From Lingula anatina (taxonomy: Eukaryota > Brachiopoda > Lingulata > Lingulida > Lingulidae): a stretch of DNA of 64,000 nucleotides. The notes beneath the pieces were generated by a model, which was given only the letters and a program-made list of their open reading frames with translations, ran no database searches and was not told the DNA's origin. Below, in pieces: positions 40,322 to 55,300 of this stretch. The stretch lies in the NCBI RefSeq assembly GCF_001039355.2, contig NW_019775436.1:21057-85056 (forward strand). The letters run 5' to 3'. How positions within the stretch are numbered: position 1 is the first letter of the stretch; every line of letters starts with the position of its first letter. The position numbers and the translations under genes are program-made.

Positions 40322-43300
40322 ATGGCCACCAGCAATGCCTCCACCGCTCCTGCAGGAATTTCTACTTTCAGTGTCTGGTCACCTCATGGTTAGTGTGCAT
40401 GCTTCTGCTACTGCATGACCCCCCAGCCTAGCAATTCTCCTCACCACCTCTGCCAGCAGAAGAGACAATATAGATAACTGTTATCATATTTGTATATATA
40501 TACACATACTGTGTGTTTATTTTAACTCCTTCAGTATCTGTCTGTGTCGGCACCTAATTTGATCCCAGCTTCATGTTTCTGGGTTGGCTTTTCTACAAAT
40601 TTTGGTTGCTTTAAAGTAAGAGTAGAACCCCAGCCACCCACACCCAACTTCCTACCATAAAACTAGCACTAGCAGTGAGAAGCAGCTTAGTTTTACAATG
40701 AACAAGAAATTATATATATTATGCTTGGCTCTCCAACTCTTGAAAAATATTGTATTATTGAAAAATATTTCACATTTGCTAATATTAAATATGAACTGTT
40801 TACACAAAATTACTGCATGCCTGTGTCCAAAATGAGCATGTAAATGTAGTTGTTTGAATTTTACTAACCTTTACTAACTTCATGAAACATTAGTGTATAT
40901 TAGCATGTTATACACAAAGATAGAAATGAAAAAAATGTATTTTCCAATGATTTTTATTCTATGGTTTCAACCTTTTCAGGAACCATTCAAAAAGTTTACA
41001 AACCAGTGGCATTTTCAGCAACAGTGCCAACATTTCCTCCACAGACAAGTACCAAACCAAGTCCACAAAAAAGTATTTCACCCTCTACTACAGATTCTGC
41101 TCTGACTGGTAAGTTACCCACCCTTGCTCTTGTGTAATTTACCAATAACAGAACAGTTGTAGTTAAAAATGAAATGAATATGATTAATATGTGATGACTG
41201 GGATATTCCTTCCTTGGATTTCCAATTTATAAGTAGACAATTGAGGAAAGTGAATTTGCTTTATAAATTCTTTTATTTCAGTAAAGCCAAGATAATATTT
41301 TTACTCATTGACAGAGAAAAAGATCACCAGAATTTCCTGTAGATAAATTAACACAATTTGCCAGTCTCTGCAACAAAACTACTTTATTTCCAATCAGCAG
41401 GGGTGTGGTATCCGGGGAAACCAGTTCCCACTTTGGAGTCAGAACAGAAGGAGCTGTCAGAGAAACAAAAGGAAGACCAATCCCTCAGAGACGTCCCAGT
41501 GTGCTGGTCCCCCAGTGGAGCAAAGCACGCTAAAGCCTTCAGACCAGTCAAGCTGGACACCAGTGCTAGGACACTTAGCAATGTGGGTCCGATGTATTTG
41601 TGGTTCAGAATTTTCACTTTATATGTGGACTGTAGACTTAAGATTGTATTTAAATGCCTCTGCCAGTGTATGTGGCTTAGATCCAGTGTCTCTTCTTACA
41701 AAAATTGATAAATGTGATATTTTTATCCAATTTGCTATTGATTTCCCAAAATGATTTGGACAAAATATTTTAGTGTTTAAATCTTCAGATAAATGCTCAT
41801 ATACCATAACTATTAGTCTATGGTGGTCACTAGATACCTCTTTATATGTTAAGTGATACAGTAAGGTTAAGTTCAACTGTGAGCTATATCCCTTTGAACG
41901 GCATTCTAATATTATTGTCTGTTTATTTTCAGGGTTCTGTCTCCTCCCCAGATGGTATCACTTCCAGCTCGGCCACAATCAAGCCATCTGCCATAATGAA
42001 TGATACTGTTACTATGCATAAACAGCCAGGATCAACTGCATTACATCTACCCAGGACATATAATCCAACAGTTACATTGCTTCAGAAAAGTAGAGGTAAT
42101 CGTGAGTTCAATAGGTAGTGCTCTGGTATCACTTTAATTAAATGCAATTTATTTTAGTTGTAATGTGTTTGACTAATATAAAGTAACTTTGATAAACAGG
42201 TTTGTTGATTAATGTTTATTTGAGTATTATAGTGTTTTATGATTGGATAATAGTGAGGCAAATGTGAGATTTATAGTATCGCTAACCAGCAAAACTTGAA
42301 TCATCGCAGAATAATTTGTTCTATTTTCTATTTTGTTGTCACTTTGCTGCATACTTTGGGCTATTTTTAATTCATTTTTATTTGTTATTTGAATTGGACA
42401 GTCTTAGATAAGTTTTAGAATGTTTTGGCCAAACATGCTCTTTTAGGTCCTGTTCAAATCAGAAAAACATTTGATAAAGAACAGATAAAGGTGAACAGAT
42501 TGGTATTTGAATATTTATGGCTCTGGGGAGAAAAAGGGGTCTGGTCATCATGTGTTGTTGGCGAGTCTATTTTTTGATCAAAGTTGGATCTGAACTGAAC
42601 ATGACCTTTTACTTATGATCTTATGATCGTATTCTATAAAACTGAATCTTGTACTTAAAACCAGGAGACCAAATACTGTAATAATGTATGTAAACTCTTT
42701 TGATTGTTGGTTAATATATATATATATTAATGGTGCATGTACTTTGCCTGTTATTTTGTGTACATTCTCTTCTTGGTACAATGACTTTATAGCATGAATA
42801 TTTGAATGTGGTTTTTTGAAAGCTCACTAAGTTTTGATCTGATATAGAATTTCCTGAAAGATATTGGATATTAAACTATGTAATAAAATTTGACTCAATC
42901 ACAGCATTTCTGAGCCCCAATCTCATTGCACTGGCTTTGATTTATATCTTCAACATATATCTCACGCAGTGCATAATAAAACAGCTTTTAACTAATTGCC
43001 ATTTTATTTATTCTTAAAATTTGGGATTTTCCTTTTAAAAATTAGTGATTTTAACAAGGTTGTTCTGTTATATTCTTACAAACAGATTTTTGCTGTCTTG
43101 TGCACTTTTCTGTCCATTTAAAGTACTTTTGCTGGTGCTTTTAAAGAATTTTAAACTTCTGCCAATCAAGAAAACTGTCTATGACTCTGTGGTACTATTG
43201 TCTGAAGTACTGACAGTGGGTAAGCCTACAGGCCTCTTCCTGTACTCCTCAGTCATCTTAATACAAATTTATTAAGCCAGGCAAAACAAGAATATTTTTT

Positions 43301-46300
43301 CACCAAAATGCTATAAGTGGGGAATCCCGGGATTTCTTTGAATTAAGCCAACATAACATAAACTTTATGTAAGCTTCTTAACACTTATTCAAAGTTTGAT
43401 CTCAGGTTAATTTAAGAGACTCATGAAAACTTTCTTTTGCTCAAAACTCTCAGAAAGTCTTCAGTTTTCATTTTCTTTTTTTCAGTGGCTTATTCAGAGA
43501 ATCAAATTGCTGGTGAATCATCTTTCTGTGTAAATTTGTATTAAGTGAAAGTTTTACCACTTCAGTAAACATGAATTGGCTTTCCAATTCCCTTTGGAAT
43601 TGTAAAGTGGAAGAAATTCATAGTTGGTTGTACTTTATTCTGAATCATTTGGTAAAATGACACCAGGCTTAATTGGGCTATTAGTAGTGTAATAAGAGAT
43701 TTTCCCTTCTAACGAAAGAGGCATAAGCCATGAACCTGATCTCTCAGATCTGTATTGAAAAATCAAAGAGGAGAGAGAATGCTGTGATACTGGCTTTAGA
43801 TATCAAGTTGTCCTAGTTCTTTTATAGCATTACAATATATCTGCACTTAAAGAAAAGCTGACAATATTGTTTTTTTCACTATAGCTCACCCAATGTTCCA
43901 CGCTGTGTTGAGTTGCATGCACTATTTTTACAGATGGTAGCATTACATCTAGTCATGAATCCCCCACCACACCTACATCAGTTGAGACCAAGGGTAAGCT
44001 TCAAAGTGTGTTATTAGCTTTAAGCTTCCACTGCTTGCTGTGCTGAAAAATTCTTGACAGAATGAGGCGGCTTAGTGGGGAAAATGTTGTCTCATGGCTG
44101 CACACAAATTTTCAAATATCACCCCCCTAATAACGTGAGTTTGCAAACCAAACTCCAAAGGTGATTATTGAACAGTGTAAGGAAAGTATATCATGATGTT
44201 ATGGCAAGGGATGAGTTTATAAATGAGGAATTTGCAGGCTTTATTTGGGTGAACGATTGGCCTGGCATGAGATTTGATGAAAGTAAGATCCCATTAAACC
44301 AATCATTATCTATTTGAATTTATTGTATCCATGTATTTATGTGGCAATAGTTTTTTTTTAATATATAATATAAAACAAATTTTTTTAAAAAGTTCTCTTT
44401 TGAACATTTTTCTCAGTCCATATTTCAGACATTTTAAAATGCCTTTTCATATCCAGAAACTAATAATATCCCCAAAAAAGCTGTGTTTGTCCATGTCCTC
44501 TTTATCACTGTCACCATTGCCATCTCCCTCCAACACATTTGTTCACCTTGTAAATGCCACCTGTATTTTTTATTTTCTCCGCATCTACTCAAAGTTTTGT
44601 TTTGTAGGTATTCAGGTGAAGTTTCAGGGGATAAAGTCAGCCAAAGCAGTTTTTTTTTGTCTGTTATGTTCAACCACCCCACTACTGACAAACCATTTGT
44701 TTGTGTTTGAAATGGCTGGGATTTTTTTTTTTTTTTTTGAAAGTTAAACATTGAAAGGCCATCTTCTTGTAAATTTCTGCAATTTACCCTTGATCATCAT
44801 AGTAGAAATTACATAAACTTGTAGCTCAGAACAAACTTCAAAACAAACTTTGATGCACTGAAAAAAAGAGGTTGCCACATATAAAGTTTACATACATTTA
44901 CTTTTTAGATAGACCATCACTGGTGTTAAGGTAAAAAAAAAAAGGAGCTAAACTTTCAAAACAGATGTTTTTCATCTGTGTAAACATCTACATTACCTGT
45001 GAGTCTGTATCTTATTTTTTGTTTTACTCTTTTTTTTTTTTTTTTTTTTTTTGTGGAGAATTGTTTATACATGTGGATCCCTTTGCCATTGTCTCCTGTT
45101 TGTCAATGTTTGCATATTGCAAATGATTTTGCATGCTAAGGTGTTTTAATTCTTCCCATTTTCTTTGTAGAATGTTCCGTTTAGTCACAATCTTGCATGA
45201 TGACAACATTTTCCCTAATTGTTATGTAGTTTGCTGTATGATTTAACAATATCTTAACAGATTATCAGAAATGTTCACATACTAGTAGTCACCTATACAT
45301 AGTCACCTATAACTTAAGTCAGTATATAACATTGTACCACATTCCAGAGGGCCAGTTTCCCAAGGGGGCAGTGTATGTGGATGGAGAAAAACAGGCAGAA
45401 GATAATGCGAAACTTCCAGAGAGAAGCAAAGATCTGTCAGATGGGGGATCAACCACTGTGATCAAGACCAATGCAGAGGAGGCGAGAGCAGTGAAGCCCG
45501 TTTCACAAACCAGCCCTGGAACTGTGAGTAGTTTGTCTTTTGACATTTGATGCATCAAAATTTGTTGTTGTTTTTTATTTTTTGTTTAATTATACATTGC
45601 TAATTCTTAATTATTATTATTTGTAATTAAAGCCACTAATTACAAACCAGTGTCTGTGTGGAATTATTTCTGTACATTTATATATCTTAAATGAGTGTTG
45701 TCAACTGTTTGGCTCCTGAATTATTTTTTTACATAACTGTCATTATATATTGATATCTTATGTTATTTCTAATAGACTGGGGATGAAGAAAAAACACCTG
45801 ATTGGCAAAAAGATGTTTTCAAGCCACTTAGTGTTGTTGTAAAACCTAAAGGTGAGAAATGTTATTGCATATTTAGATTTATTTATTGAATCACTGATTC
45901 CACATTCTTTCTTCATCATAATGCACTTGTTGTGCATATTTCAAGGATACAGTATTCAAACTATAGCAATGATGTCTAATTTATAAACAGCAATAATGTT
46001 GTTTATTTCTTAGTCTTATTTTTATTTAAGCTTTAAAATTCTCTTTGCAAGTTACACTTTTAATTCAGAAAATGTTTTAGTCTACCATTCTTCTTGTAGA
46101 CAATCCAAATCGAATAACTTGAAAGTTTGTCAAAAGGAGTTTTGAAAATGCATGTGTCATGCCAAAATAGATACATCTGGTGATTAACAAAGATGAAAAG
46201 TAGGCAATTTTGTGTCTTTTATACATTTTTTTAATTTTCAAAATATCTTTAAGTAATAAAAATGAATCCAGAAATGAACATAATGGGGTTGTATAAAATG

Positions 46301-49300
46301 ATGGTTGGCTGAAGAATGATTTAAGTGTTTTGCTTGCCGAATACTCTTTTGCATAAATAGCAGGTTACACATTAAAAAAAATATCATCAAATTTATACCT
46401 TCCAAGTTGTCATATCTCTCAAATTTGTTTTGAACTTCAAATTTTAGTGTGACTTATAACCAGAATATGCAATTCAAGACATACTTATTTTGGCAACTTA
46501 CATAATTTGGCAAGACACATGTTCATGCATGTTCGTATTTTTATTCAAGACAGTTGAAGTTACACAGTCAACAGCATGATAAGGTCAAGCTTCTTGTGAA
46601 CTCTACTCTGACAGCTGGTGACTCCATTAAATGATATTCATTACGCAGCTGAGACCAGGAAATGTTGGACTGTATTTTTCAGAAAAGCAGTACCACTCCA
46701 CATCTTCGCTAGAGCTGCAGGACAGTTCCTCACCAGGGAAGTCATTTACACAAAGCAAAAAGCATAATAGTTTGGAAAGGAACAAGAAAAGGTATTGGAT
46801 GTAGTTTTTACTGAGAGTTATTATACTATGAAAGGATTGTGTTAGGCGTGTTTAAGATATGTTTGGACTACAAGTTTGGTCTGAAAATTTTGATCATAGA
46901 AGTTTAATATGAAATATGAATTTACAATTTTTTATTCCTCGAGATGCCTTTTTGCAGATGTACTACTTAATATATTTAGATATTAATCATAAAAAGTCTT
47001 TAAAAACTATTGAAAAATTAAGGCTAAGAAATTAGGGTTATATCAAAGCAGTGGATTTCATTTTCATCCAACATAACATCTGGGAAATTTTAGTCATTAA
47101 AGTAATACTATGAATACATCATTCCGTTTAAATGTAAATTTGGCCTTGGACATTCCTAGATGATTCATAACTTATCAGATCTATATTTTATAACTGTATT
47201 TTAGCAACATATTTTAAGAAATCTAAATATGCCAAATGTGATTTAAAGAAGTGAAAAAAGGTAGTATTGATTGTAAATTTTCTAGCCATTGCATATTTTA
47301 TATACTGCGTAATGTTGCATGTGGAAATAACTAAATTGCCAAAGACATCTGTCACGCAGTAGTTTGGAACTGTGACGTCCTTGAAACATATGGTACAATC
47401 TATTAAACAGGGTGGGAAGCCATCATAGCTACAGCTGGGACGTCTAGCATATGACAGCTTTGGTAGTAGAAAGAATGAAGTATAGATTATTAATGAGTCT
47501 TATGAATATGATATTTAAGGTTATGAAAGAGATCCATAACAAGAGATGTGTGCAGAGTGCGTACCATTTAGAAGTCAAATGTCTTTTTTAGCTAATTGGG
47601 CCAATTTTCAGAATTAATATAAAATTGATTAGATAACCCATTATAGATAATGCTTTTGTTTGGTTATGGAAATTATTCAGATGGGTTAATGGATCCACAA
47701 ATTAGTGTGTCTAGTCCTCAGTGCCATTTGAAAGTATCACTACCTTTTTACATTGATGTGAAATGTAACGCTTAAGTTTACTACTGTGAGACCACATGGT
47801 TCTTAAGTCAGATTCCTAATATTTACTAATTTTGTGTCAGAGTTTTGATGCAGTTGCACAAGAAAAAGGTGCATAAATTTTACATTTTTTATTATATATA
47901 TAATTAATGCTTGTTTATGGAAACACTGCAGTAAACTTTTCATATTATGTGTGCACAGGACATTGAGATATAGACCAGAATTTGATATTCCTTATTTGTG
48001 TTTTAATAGGATTTAAATTATACTTGATATTTGAGTTGTATTTTTCTTTTTTTTTTTTTTTTTTTTTTTTTTTGACATTTGGAATACAGAGAACGTGATT
48101 TGTCAGTGCTGTAGGTGTTCATATTTTTCTGCTTTACTGTACTGGAATTTTGAAATTGTTAGCAAAATTTCCAGTTATGGTATGCTGATACAGCTATATC
48201 AAGCATTATACAGAAGAATATTGTGAATATTCATCTTTTCAGTTCATGGTCTCCACCCAGTGCCCGTAATCGCATAGAAGTGTACAAAAACCAGCCAAGG
48301 AAAATTGAGGAGTATGAACCAGGGTTCTCCTCTATCGCATTCAGACAGGCAAAAGTAGTAAGTAAAAGAGGCGGCAATTCTGCGTTAGTTCTCAGTCAGT
48401 TGATGGGCTAGATATGAGTGCATGAAGATTAGCTGTCTGTAGCTTTCTTCAGAATGTATCTGCTTGAAACTTGATCCCTTTCCAAAGCCAGAACTTGAAT
48501 AGTGCTGTGTGCAATTTTGTTGCATTGCCATATGAATTTTGGAGGTAGCGCAGCATGAAATAATAATTGGAAAACTTATTTGAATATTATGTATTATTTG
48601 AAGCAATTGAAATCATGGAAAATTTGTGTCTGAAAAAAGAGGGCCCATAGTCTGTGATGCAAATTGGTTGTTTAAGAAAAGTTTGTTTTTTTTTATTTTT
48701 AGAGTCCATATTTTTTCAACCCTCCACCAGACCTGCCTGGACAGTTCAGTTCCTAGTGAGTTTTTAAGCTTTATAATTCAACATTACATATTTACACAAT
48801 AAGCGTCTATAGCAAGTTCATGTTTCATCATTCATGTTTACTCCAGAAAATGAGACAAAGGAATATTTTTTGTCTATAAAGTTAACAAATCAATTTTGTT
48901 TACAAACAAATTGATTTCAAACTGTATTGGTTATTTGAAATCACCAAAAACTTTGCTTGACAGAGACTTAAATGCAGTTTTGGGTATTTCCTTGTCTAGC
49001 ACTTTGCCAGCCAGGATAAAAATTCCTTCAGACTCTGATGGCCCAGTGTCTGCTCACAGTAGCTCCAGCTCTCCCACCTCAGAGTCCAAAGAGCTCTACA
49101 AACAAATACAGCAAGGAGGTGAAATACCACACTTTGGACTGAGAAAAACATTACCAGAAAAGACATCAGGTACCGTGTTTTAAGACATATCTTTGCATCT
49201 ATATATCTTTATTTACAGCTCTTCTCAAATCCTAAAAAAGAAAAATGTTTCACAAAAAATTTCACATATATTTTGTTTGTTTGTTTGCATTAAATAAATA

Positions 49301-52300
49301 ATGCCAGGATGTTCCTAATATTGGACCTGGAAAGCTTTTTACTTAGCACACATGTTCCTCTTCAATGCAGAATAAATCAAATGTCAGTTGCTAAAAAGTC
49401 AGAGGGGATTTTTTTTCTGTCTTGATATGGTGCATGGGCACACATTTTCAAATTCTTCAACATAGACATGTCAGTATAAAGGGGTTTTATTTTTAGGATT
49501 GTTTAATGATGCAACATTGTTTTTAAATAATGCTCATGGGTGGAATGGTGTCTACAAAAAACAGCCTGCCATAAATTACTAGCATGGAGTAGCGTGGGAT
49601 ATGATTCTGTTGCTGATAAATATTTGTGTAAAGAAGGCGAAATCAAATACAGTGAAAATATTTCAGCTACATGCAGTTACGTATATTTATGGGGATATAT
49701 TTTGTATGGTGTCATGTGAATTATTTTCAAAATCTTTTGGGTTACCTAGTATTTTGAAAATGGATTTAAGTACATGTGTTTGATATGCATTGCTGAGAGT
49801 GTCAAATAGATGTATATATCTAGCATCCTTTTTCTTAATGACAGTAATGGTATTGAAAAGCACATCTCTTGTTTCTAGGAACCAAAACTTTGAAAAGTAG
49901 TAAATATCATGTTTGGCTAATAGCACATCACCCATATCAGTGACACATCCAGTTTGTTTGGCATCATTTTAATTTTGAAACACAATTTTCATAGTTTTGA
50001 TTCCAGAAAATTAGCCTGATACATCCTTTACTGTGAGGAATCTGCAAATCTTTATTCTTTTCACTATGACTGATGCAAATTTGGTGTCCATTTTATTTAT
50101 AATTAGTTTGGAATGGAAGACTTTCATGTTTTTAAAATTTTGCACACTGTTGTGCATGCTGTGGTTCATTGCTTGATTTTATATAAAAAAATAATAACAC
50201 TTTCAAACCAGTATATTTTAGGTATTAATGGTCATTGTCTAGTCTGTTAAGATTCTTAATTTTGATATGGGATATTACAGTATTTTGCCGCTATTTCTAT
50301 ATTTGCATTTATCTTTATTTGAGATGACCCCAGCTGAGCCACTCAGCTGGTTGTTAAAGTTGTACATAGTTTGGCTGGTCATTTTTGGACATGGGTTTTC
50401 TATACAGGGATGCAGGGTTGATTGTTTATTGTAGTTCCAGAGCAGAAGAAGAAATCAGTTTAATTTGATTACAATTACATTTCAGATTTTCATTTTTTCA
50501 TTGCAGCAATTTTCAAGAATCTTGCTGACTGGGACCCTTGCTTTTCAGTTCATACATGCATATATGCTACATATCTGTAACAACGCAAATAGCACAATCA
50601 AATCAGTTGACACATAAACATTGCACATTGTAAATACGTTCAACGATATCAGAACTAAGGGCAGAAAGCAAAAAGGGAATGTGTAAGTTTGTAAAATTAT
50701 TTTGCATAAACATATCAGGCAGAAAGTAATATCAAGTTAACAAATAAGACAAATAAATACTAACATCAACGTGCACATGGCTTCAGAAGACTCCCCTCAA
50801 AGAAAAAGAATGAAAAAGTTCTGGTACAGAAAACCTGAGATCCCTGAACTGTGGGAAAAGGTTGTAGCTAGCTACTTTGACCACAATCCTGAATGTGATG
50901 TAGATATTTACCCTGGCCATGAAGGTGGGGATGACCAGTACCCTGTCCATGTTCATGCCAATGACCAGTTCCTTGTTTATGAAAGTGGTGATGGTCAGTA
51001 CCCTGATCATGAAGGTGTTAATGAAAAGCACTCTGTCCATATTGGTTTCAGTGACCAGGATCCTAACCATGTGGGTGACCAATACATTAATCATGTAGGT
51101 GAGCAGTACCCTGTCCATGTTGGTCATCATGACCAGCATCCTATTCATGCAAGTGACCAATACCTTTTCCATGCAGGTGACCAATACATTGTTCATGCAG
51201 GTGACCAGTACCCAGTCAATGTTGGTGAAAGTGACCAGCATTCTGCCTATGCAGGTGACCAATTCTTTGTCCATGCAGGTGACCAACACCTTATCCATGC
51301 TGGTGATAATGACCTGCATCCAGTACATGCTAGTGATAGTGACCAGTGCCCTGTCCATATAGATGTCAGTGGCCAGTATCCTGTCCATATGGGTAGTAGT
51401 GGCCAGTTCCCTGTTCACGTAAATGGCAGTGACCATCCAATTGGTTTTGATCTCAGTCAAGCCAGTGGACAATCGGGGGGATACTCTAGGTTATACAGAG
51501 CAAACCATGATCATGCTGCACATTTAGATATTAGAGATCAAGGCTTGAACAACAGTAACAACAATCCAGATTTCCTCATAACTGGAAACTGTCAAGATGT
51601 TTATGTGAATAATTATGAAAGGAATTCAGCCCAAACAAAAGGAGATTCTGGTAATCGAATAACAAACACAAACCAGATTGCGTTGGATCATTTGAGTGAA
51701 ATTGATCTGAGGCATCTTCCAGAAATTGATCGCTGTGTATCAACCAAAAATTATGTCCTTGGTCATCCAGTTGGGGACATGGCGGGCGACTCTGTGTCGC
51801 CACCTCCTACACCAGCTCAGTCATTTGACAACCTTTTCAATGAAGGTGACAACAGCCTTTCAGATGAAAAAATACTGGACATCTTTTGGGATAGTGAAGC
51901 TAAGTTAAGAGAGAGGCTGCCTTTTGCTTACTCGTATGTAGAAAAACCCACAAAAAGTGTAAAAGAGAAAATCCAGCAGTTACATCACGAGGATATTGAG
52001 TCTGTAGGAGACATTTTTGGTATGTCTCAGTCAGATATAAGCGATCATGGAGCAAAAGGAGAAATAGAATTGTCTGATTTAACAAGGGAATTGCGTCACA
52101 CAAAAAGTGATAATAATATTAGTACTTTGGATGATTTTGATCAGAGAGATAGTTCAAAAATTCACTCTCAGTCCAGTAACTGCCAAAGTAACAATACTAC
52201 AGAAAGGGTTGAACAAAAGAGCAAATCTAGAGTAAAGAAAGTAAGGGTCAGGAGACATGATTCTTTAGTTTGTTCAAGGTCTGAACCAGATATCTCAAAG

Positions 52301-55300
52301 CTTGGCAAAAAAACGCCTTTTCCCAACATATTTCCGCATTCTATTTTGAAAAACAGCAAACATCCCAAACCTAGCCAGCACCCTACTAGCACAAATGACA
52401 GCATCTTGTGTAAAGAAAATATGGCCTATAAATCAGATTCAGATGCGGCTTCCATCTGCCCACCTATAGAATCTTCTACCAACATTCCATATTTTGCCAA
52501 GAATGTGAAACTGGGCTCTCTCTCCAGTGGGCATGGCAGTAATGAATTACTTCATAGTAACATCCTAAATGCAGAAACCCAATTAGTGAATGATTCAGAA
52601 CCAGAGGATAGTTCTTCACCAAGAACCCGCGATATAATTGGCACTGATGGTTTTCTATCACAAGTAAGTGGGGCTGATGTTGTAGAAAGGCCAAAGGTGT
52701 ATGAACTTGGAACATCAATAAGAAGTCAGGATTCTGAATGTGAGGCTCATAAAAAATTGAGCTCAGATCATGTAAAACGAAAATACATTGCCAGAGCTTG
52801 TTTCAATGGTAACCCTGCTGCAAACAGTCAGTCGGACTGCAGTGAAAGGTCCTCGCGACTGGATCCCCACACCTACCAGTCATACGCAGCTGGTATTTTG
52901 AATTCATGCCGTCCGTCTGAGGACTTCCTGCAGCTACAGAAGCACTATTCTATCCTGGAGCGCATTGCAGAGATAGAGGGTCTCACAGTTCATAGCAACA
53001 ATCTTTTAGGTAAAGGCTATCTGAATAGAGTGAGTCTACTGAAAAGGTTTGATTTAGATAGGGGAACCTTTGATTTAGATGACATCCTGCTGTCTAAATA
53101 TAAAAGGGAGGTTCTCACAGAGTTAGAAGATATGCATATGGAATTACAGGAAGCCCAGGCCAAAAAAGCAGTTCTTTTTTTATGACAAGAAATTACCCAA
53201 ACTTCAGTGGAGTCCGACAAGAGAGAAGTGTTTGAGAGAGAAGCAGAAATCATTAAGTGATCTCAGGTATATTTATCAGAACTCAGCAGGTAAGGATAAT
53301 CTCAATACTCCCCTGCGTAGAGGGGCAATTTACAAAAGAACCATGCCAGATTTTAACAGGAATTCTTCATTTCTTGACCTGTATGCCAAATATAAAACAC
53401 TTGGCGATGAAGCCAAGCAGAAAAATTTCACTGGATGTATTAAGGGTAGAAAAAGTTATGCTGCCCACTCCAAGGGCTCTCCTCGCTTAGGTCCATATAT
53501 GGAGATACTAGAGAGGACTAGGAAAGCAAAGCATGGGCCAGTGCTGTATGGAACACACATAAATGATCAATTTAATCGGTACGAAATTTATGTGTCTAAT
53601 TTAAAGAAGGTGTCCAGGTCATGCCCAGATTTAAAAGCAAAATTAAAGGGTAGCTGGTGCTCTGCAGCAGAAAGAGGTACAGGTACCTCAAAACAGTTCA
53701 ATGCAAGTAGTGCATTGAGATCAAATGTTCCGTCTGTATTACAGCAAACCCCAGCAGCTCAGGTAAAAGCTGGAGAAAACATTTTAAAAAACAGGACTGA
53801 CAGCTGTGTTCCAGTAAGGGTCAGGCTAGAGGAATCAGCATACAGGCAGCAAGCAAATGTATTTCCCAATGAAAATAGCTGCAGGAATCAAAAAAAATTC
53901 TTCTCAAGTGAATCTAGTTTTAAAAAGTGTAACTTATCTGATAGAAATCAGTCAGAATTTGATCAAAATATCCATGCACATTCGGAGTTTGAACACTTAG
54001 CAACAAGTAAAATCCCTGATGCTTTTCAAAATTTTGATGGGCAAATTGTACCAGTTCAAAAAGAAAGAGATACCCATTCACCATTAGAAAAGCCACAAAT
54101 CTCTTGTCAGAAGGTTAAAGGTTGTTATGATGATAAAAGTCGAAGTCCATTTTTGACAAGCAAAAATACTGGTTGTTTACCAAAAACCTTTGAAGTGTTT
54201 AGAGATAATGATGACAGATCTGAGAATATGAGGAATAGAAATAGTGATGTATATTGTATGTCTCTAGGCTGCAAGCATCTCAGATGTCCAGCTGCCAGTG
54301 CTAATCACCTCACACTCTCACCTGGAAGCCTTAATCCTTCAACAAATGATAAATATACTACAGGAGCTGGGGAGGGCAGCTTTGAAAATTTCACAAGCAG
54401 AGATGTAGGAGGCCATTTTGTTAATAACCCTACTGGCAATGAACAATCAGTATGTGACAATCAGTTAAAGGTCGAACTTAGGAGAAATCATCTCCCTGAA
54501 AATGAAAGTGACTTAAACCCCAGTGAATGCAAACAATTAGCATTGCATACATTATATAAAGATGAATTAAGAAAAGGGGAACTGACTATTCTTGGGGCAC
54601 ATCTCAGTAGAAACCCAGTACCGGGAATAAGGCCCACTGACATTTACACACAGAGAAGCAGGCCATGCCATGTTGAAGAGAGGAACAGTTTTGATGGATC
54701 TGGTAAAGGAGAGGAGATAACCAACTTGGCAAGCTTAAAGTTCAAAGATTCACTGCCTTTGATAGACACACATAGAAATGCAGTTTCTTTGACAAGAGAT
54801 ATGGGGCAAAAATATGAAATCAGTTTGGTGGGTTCTAGCTATATAGGTAAAGGCAATGAAGGTAGGGCAGAGAGTGTAAACAATTTACACAGCGGGGCTC
54901 ATGTTTCCAGTCCGAGCAGGTTGAGTTCAAGACAACTAGGTATCCTGGATAGCTCTACTCATATTAAACAGCTTGAATGCTCAGGTAGGAAAAATGCTGT
55001 GTTTGAAAAAGCTGTGCAGGAAGAAATTGTAAATAGAGGCTTACTTAAAAATAGGCAGCTTTCCCCAAGCCTTTTGGCTGAAGAGTCAAAGCCAGATAGG
55101 AATGTCTTGGGCAGTTCACAATTAGAGGGTAAGGACCAACAAGATTCAGTCAGTAAAGACAAGAGAAATGTTCCTTCGTCGCAGACTTCAGGTGTGGCAA
55201 TTGGTAGCTCAATGCCCAACTTACTGGAGTACAGAAAGGCACTGTGGAGTCATTCTTTACTGCAGGCCTCATCTTCTCTGTCTGGAAATTTATGTAAGTC

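Noticed and set aside
50783-51472. 229-codon open frame on the minus strand opposite the SORBS giant exon
   Set aside because: It lies exactly over the coding tandem repeat. The repetitive Met/Thr/Val composition is the complement of the DQYPVH units, and there is no independent support.
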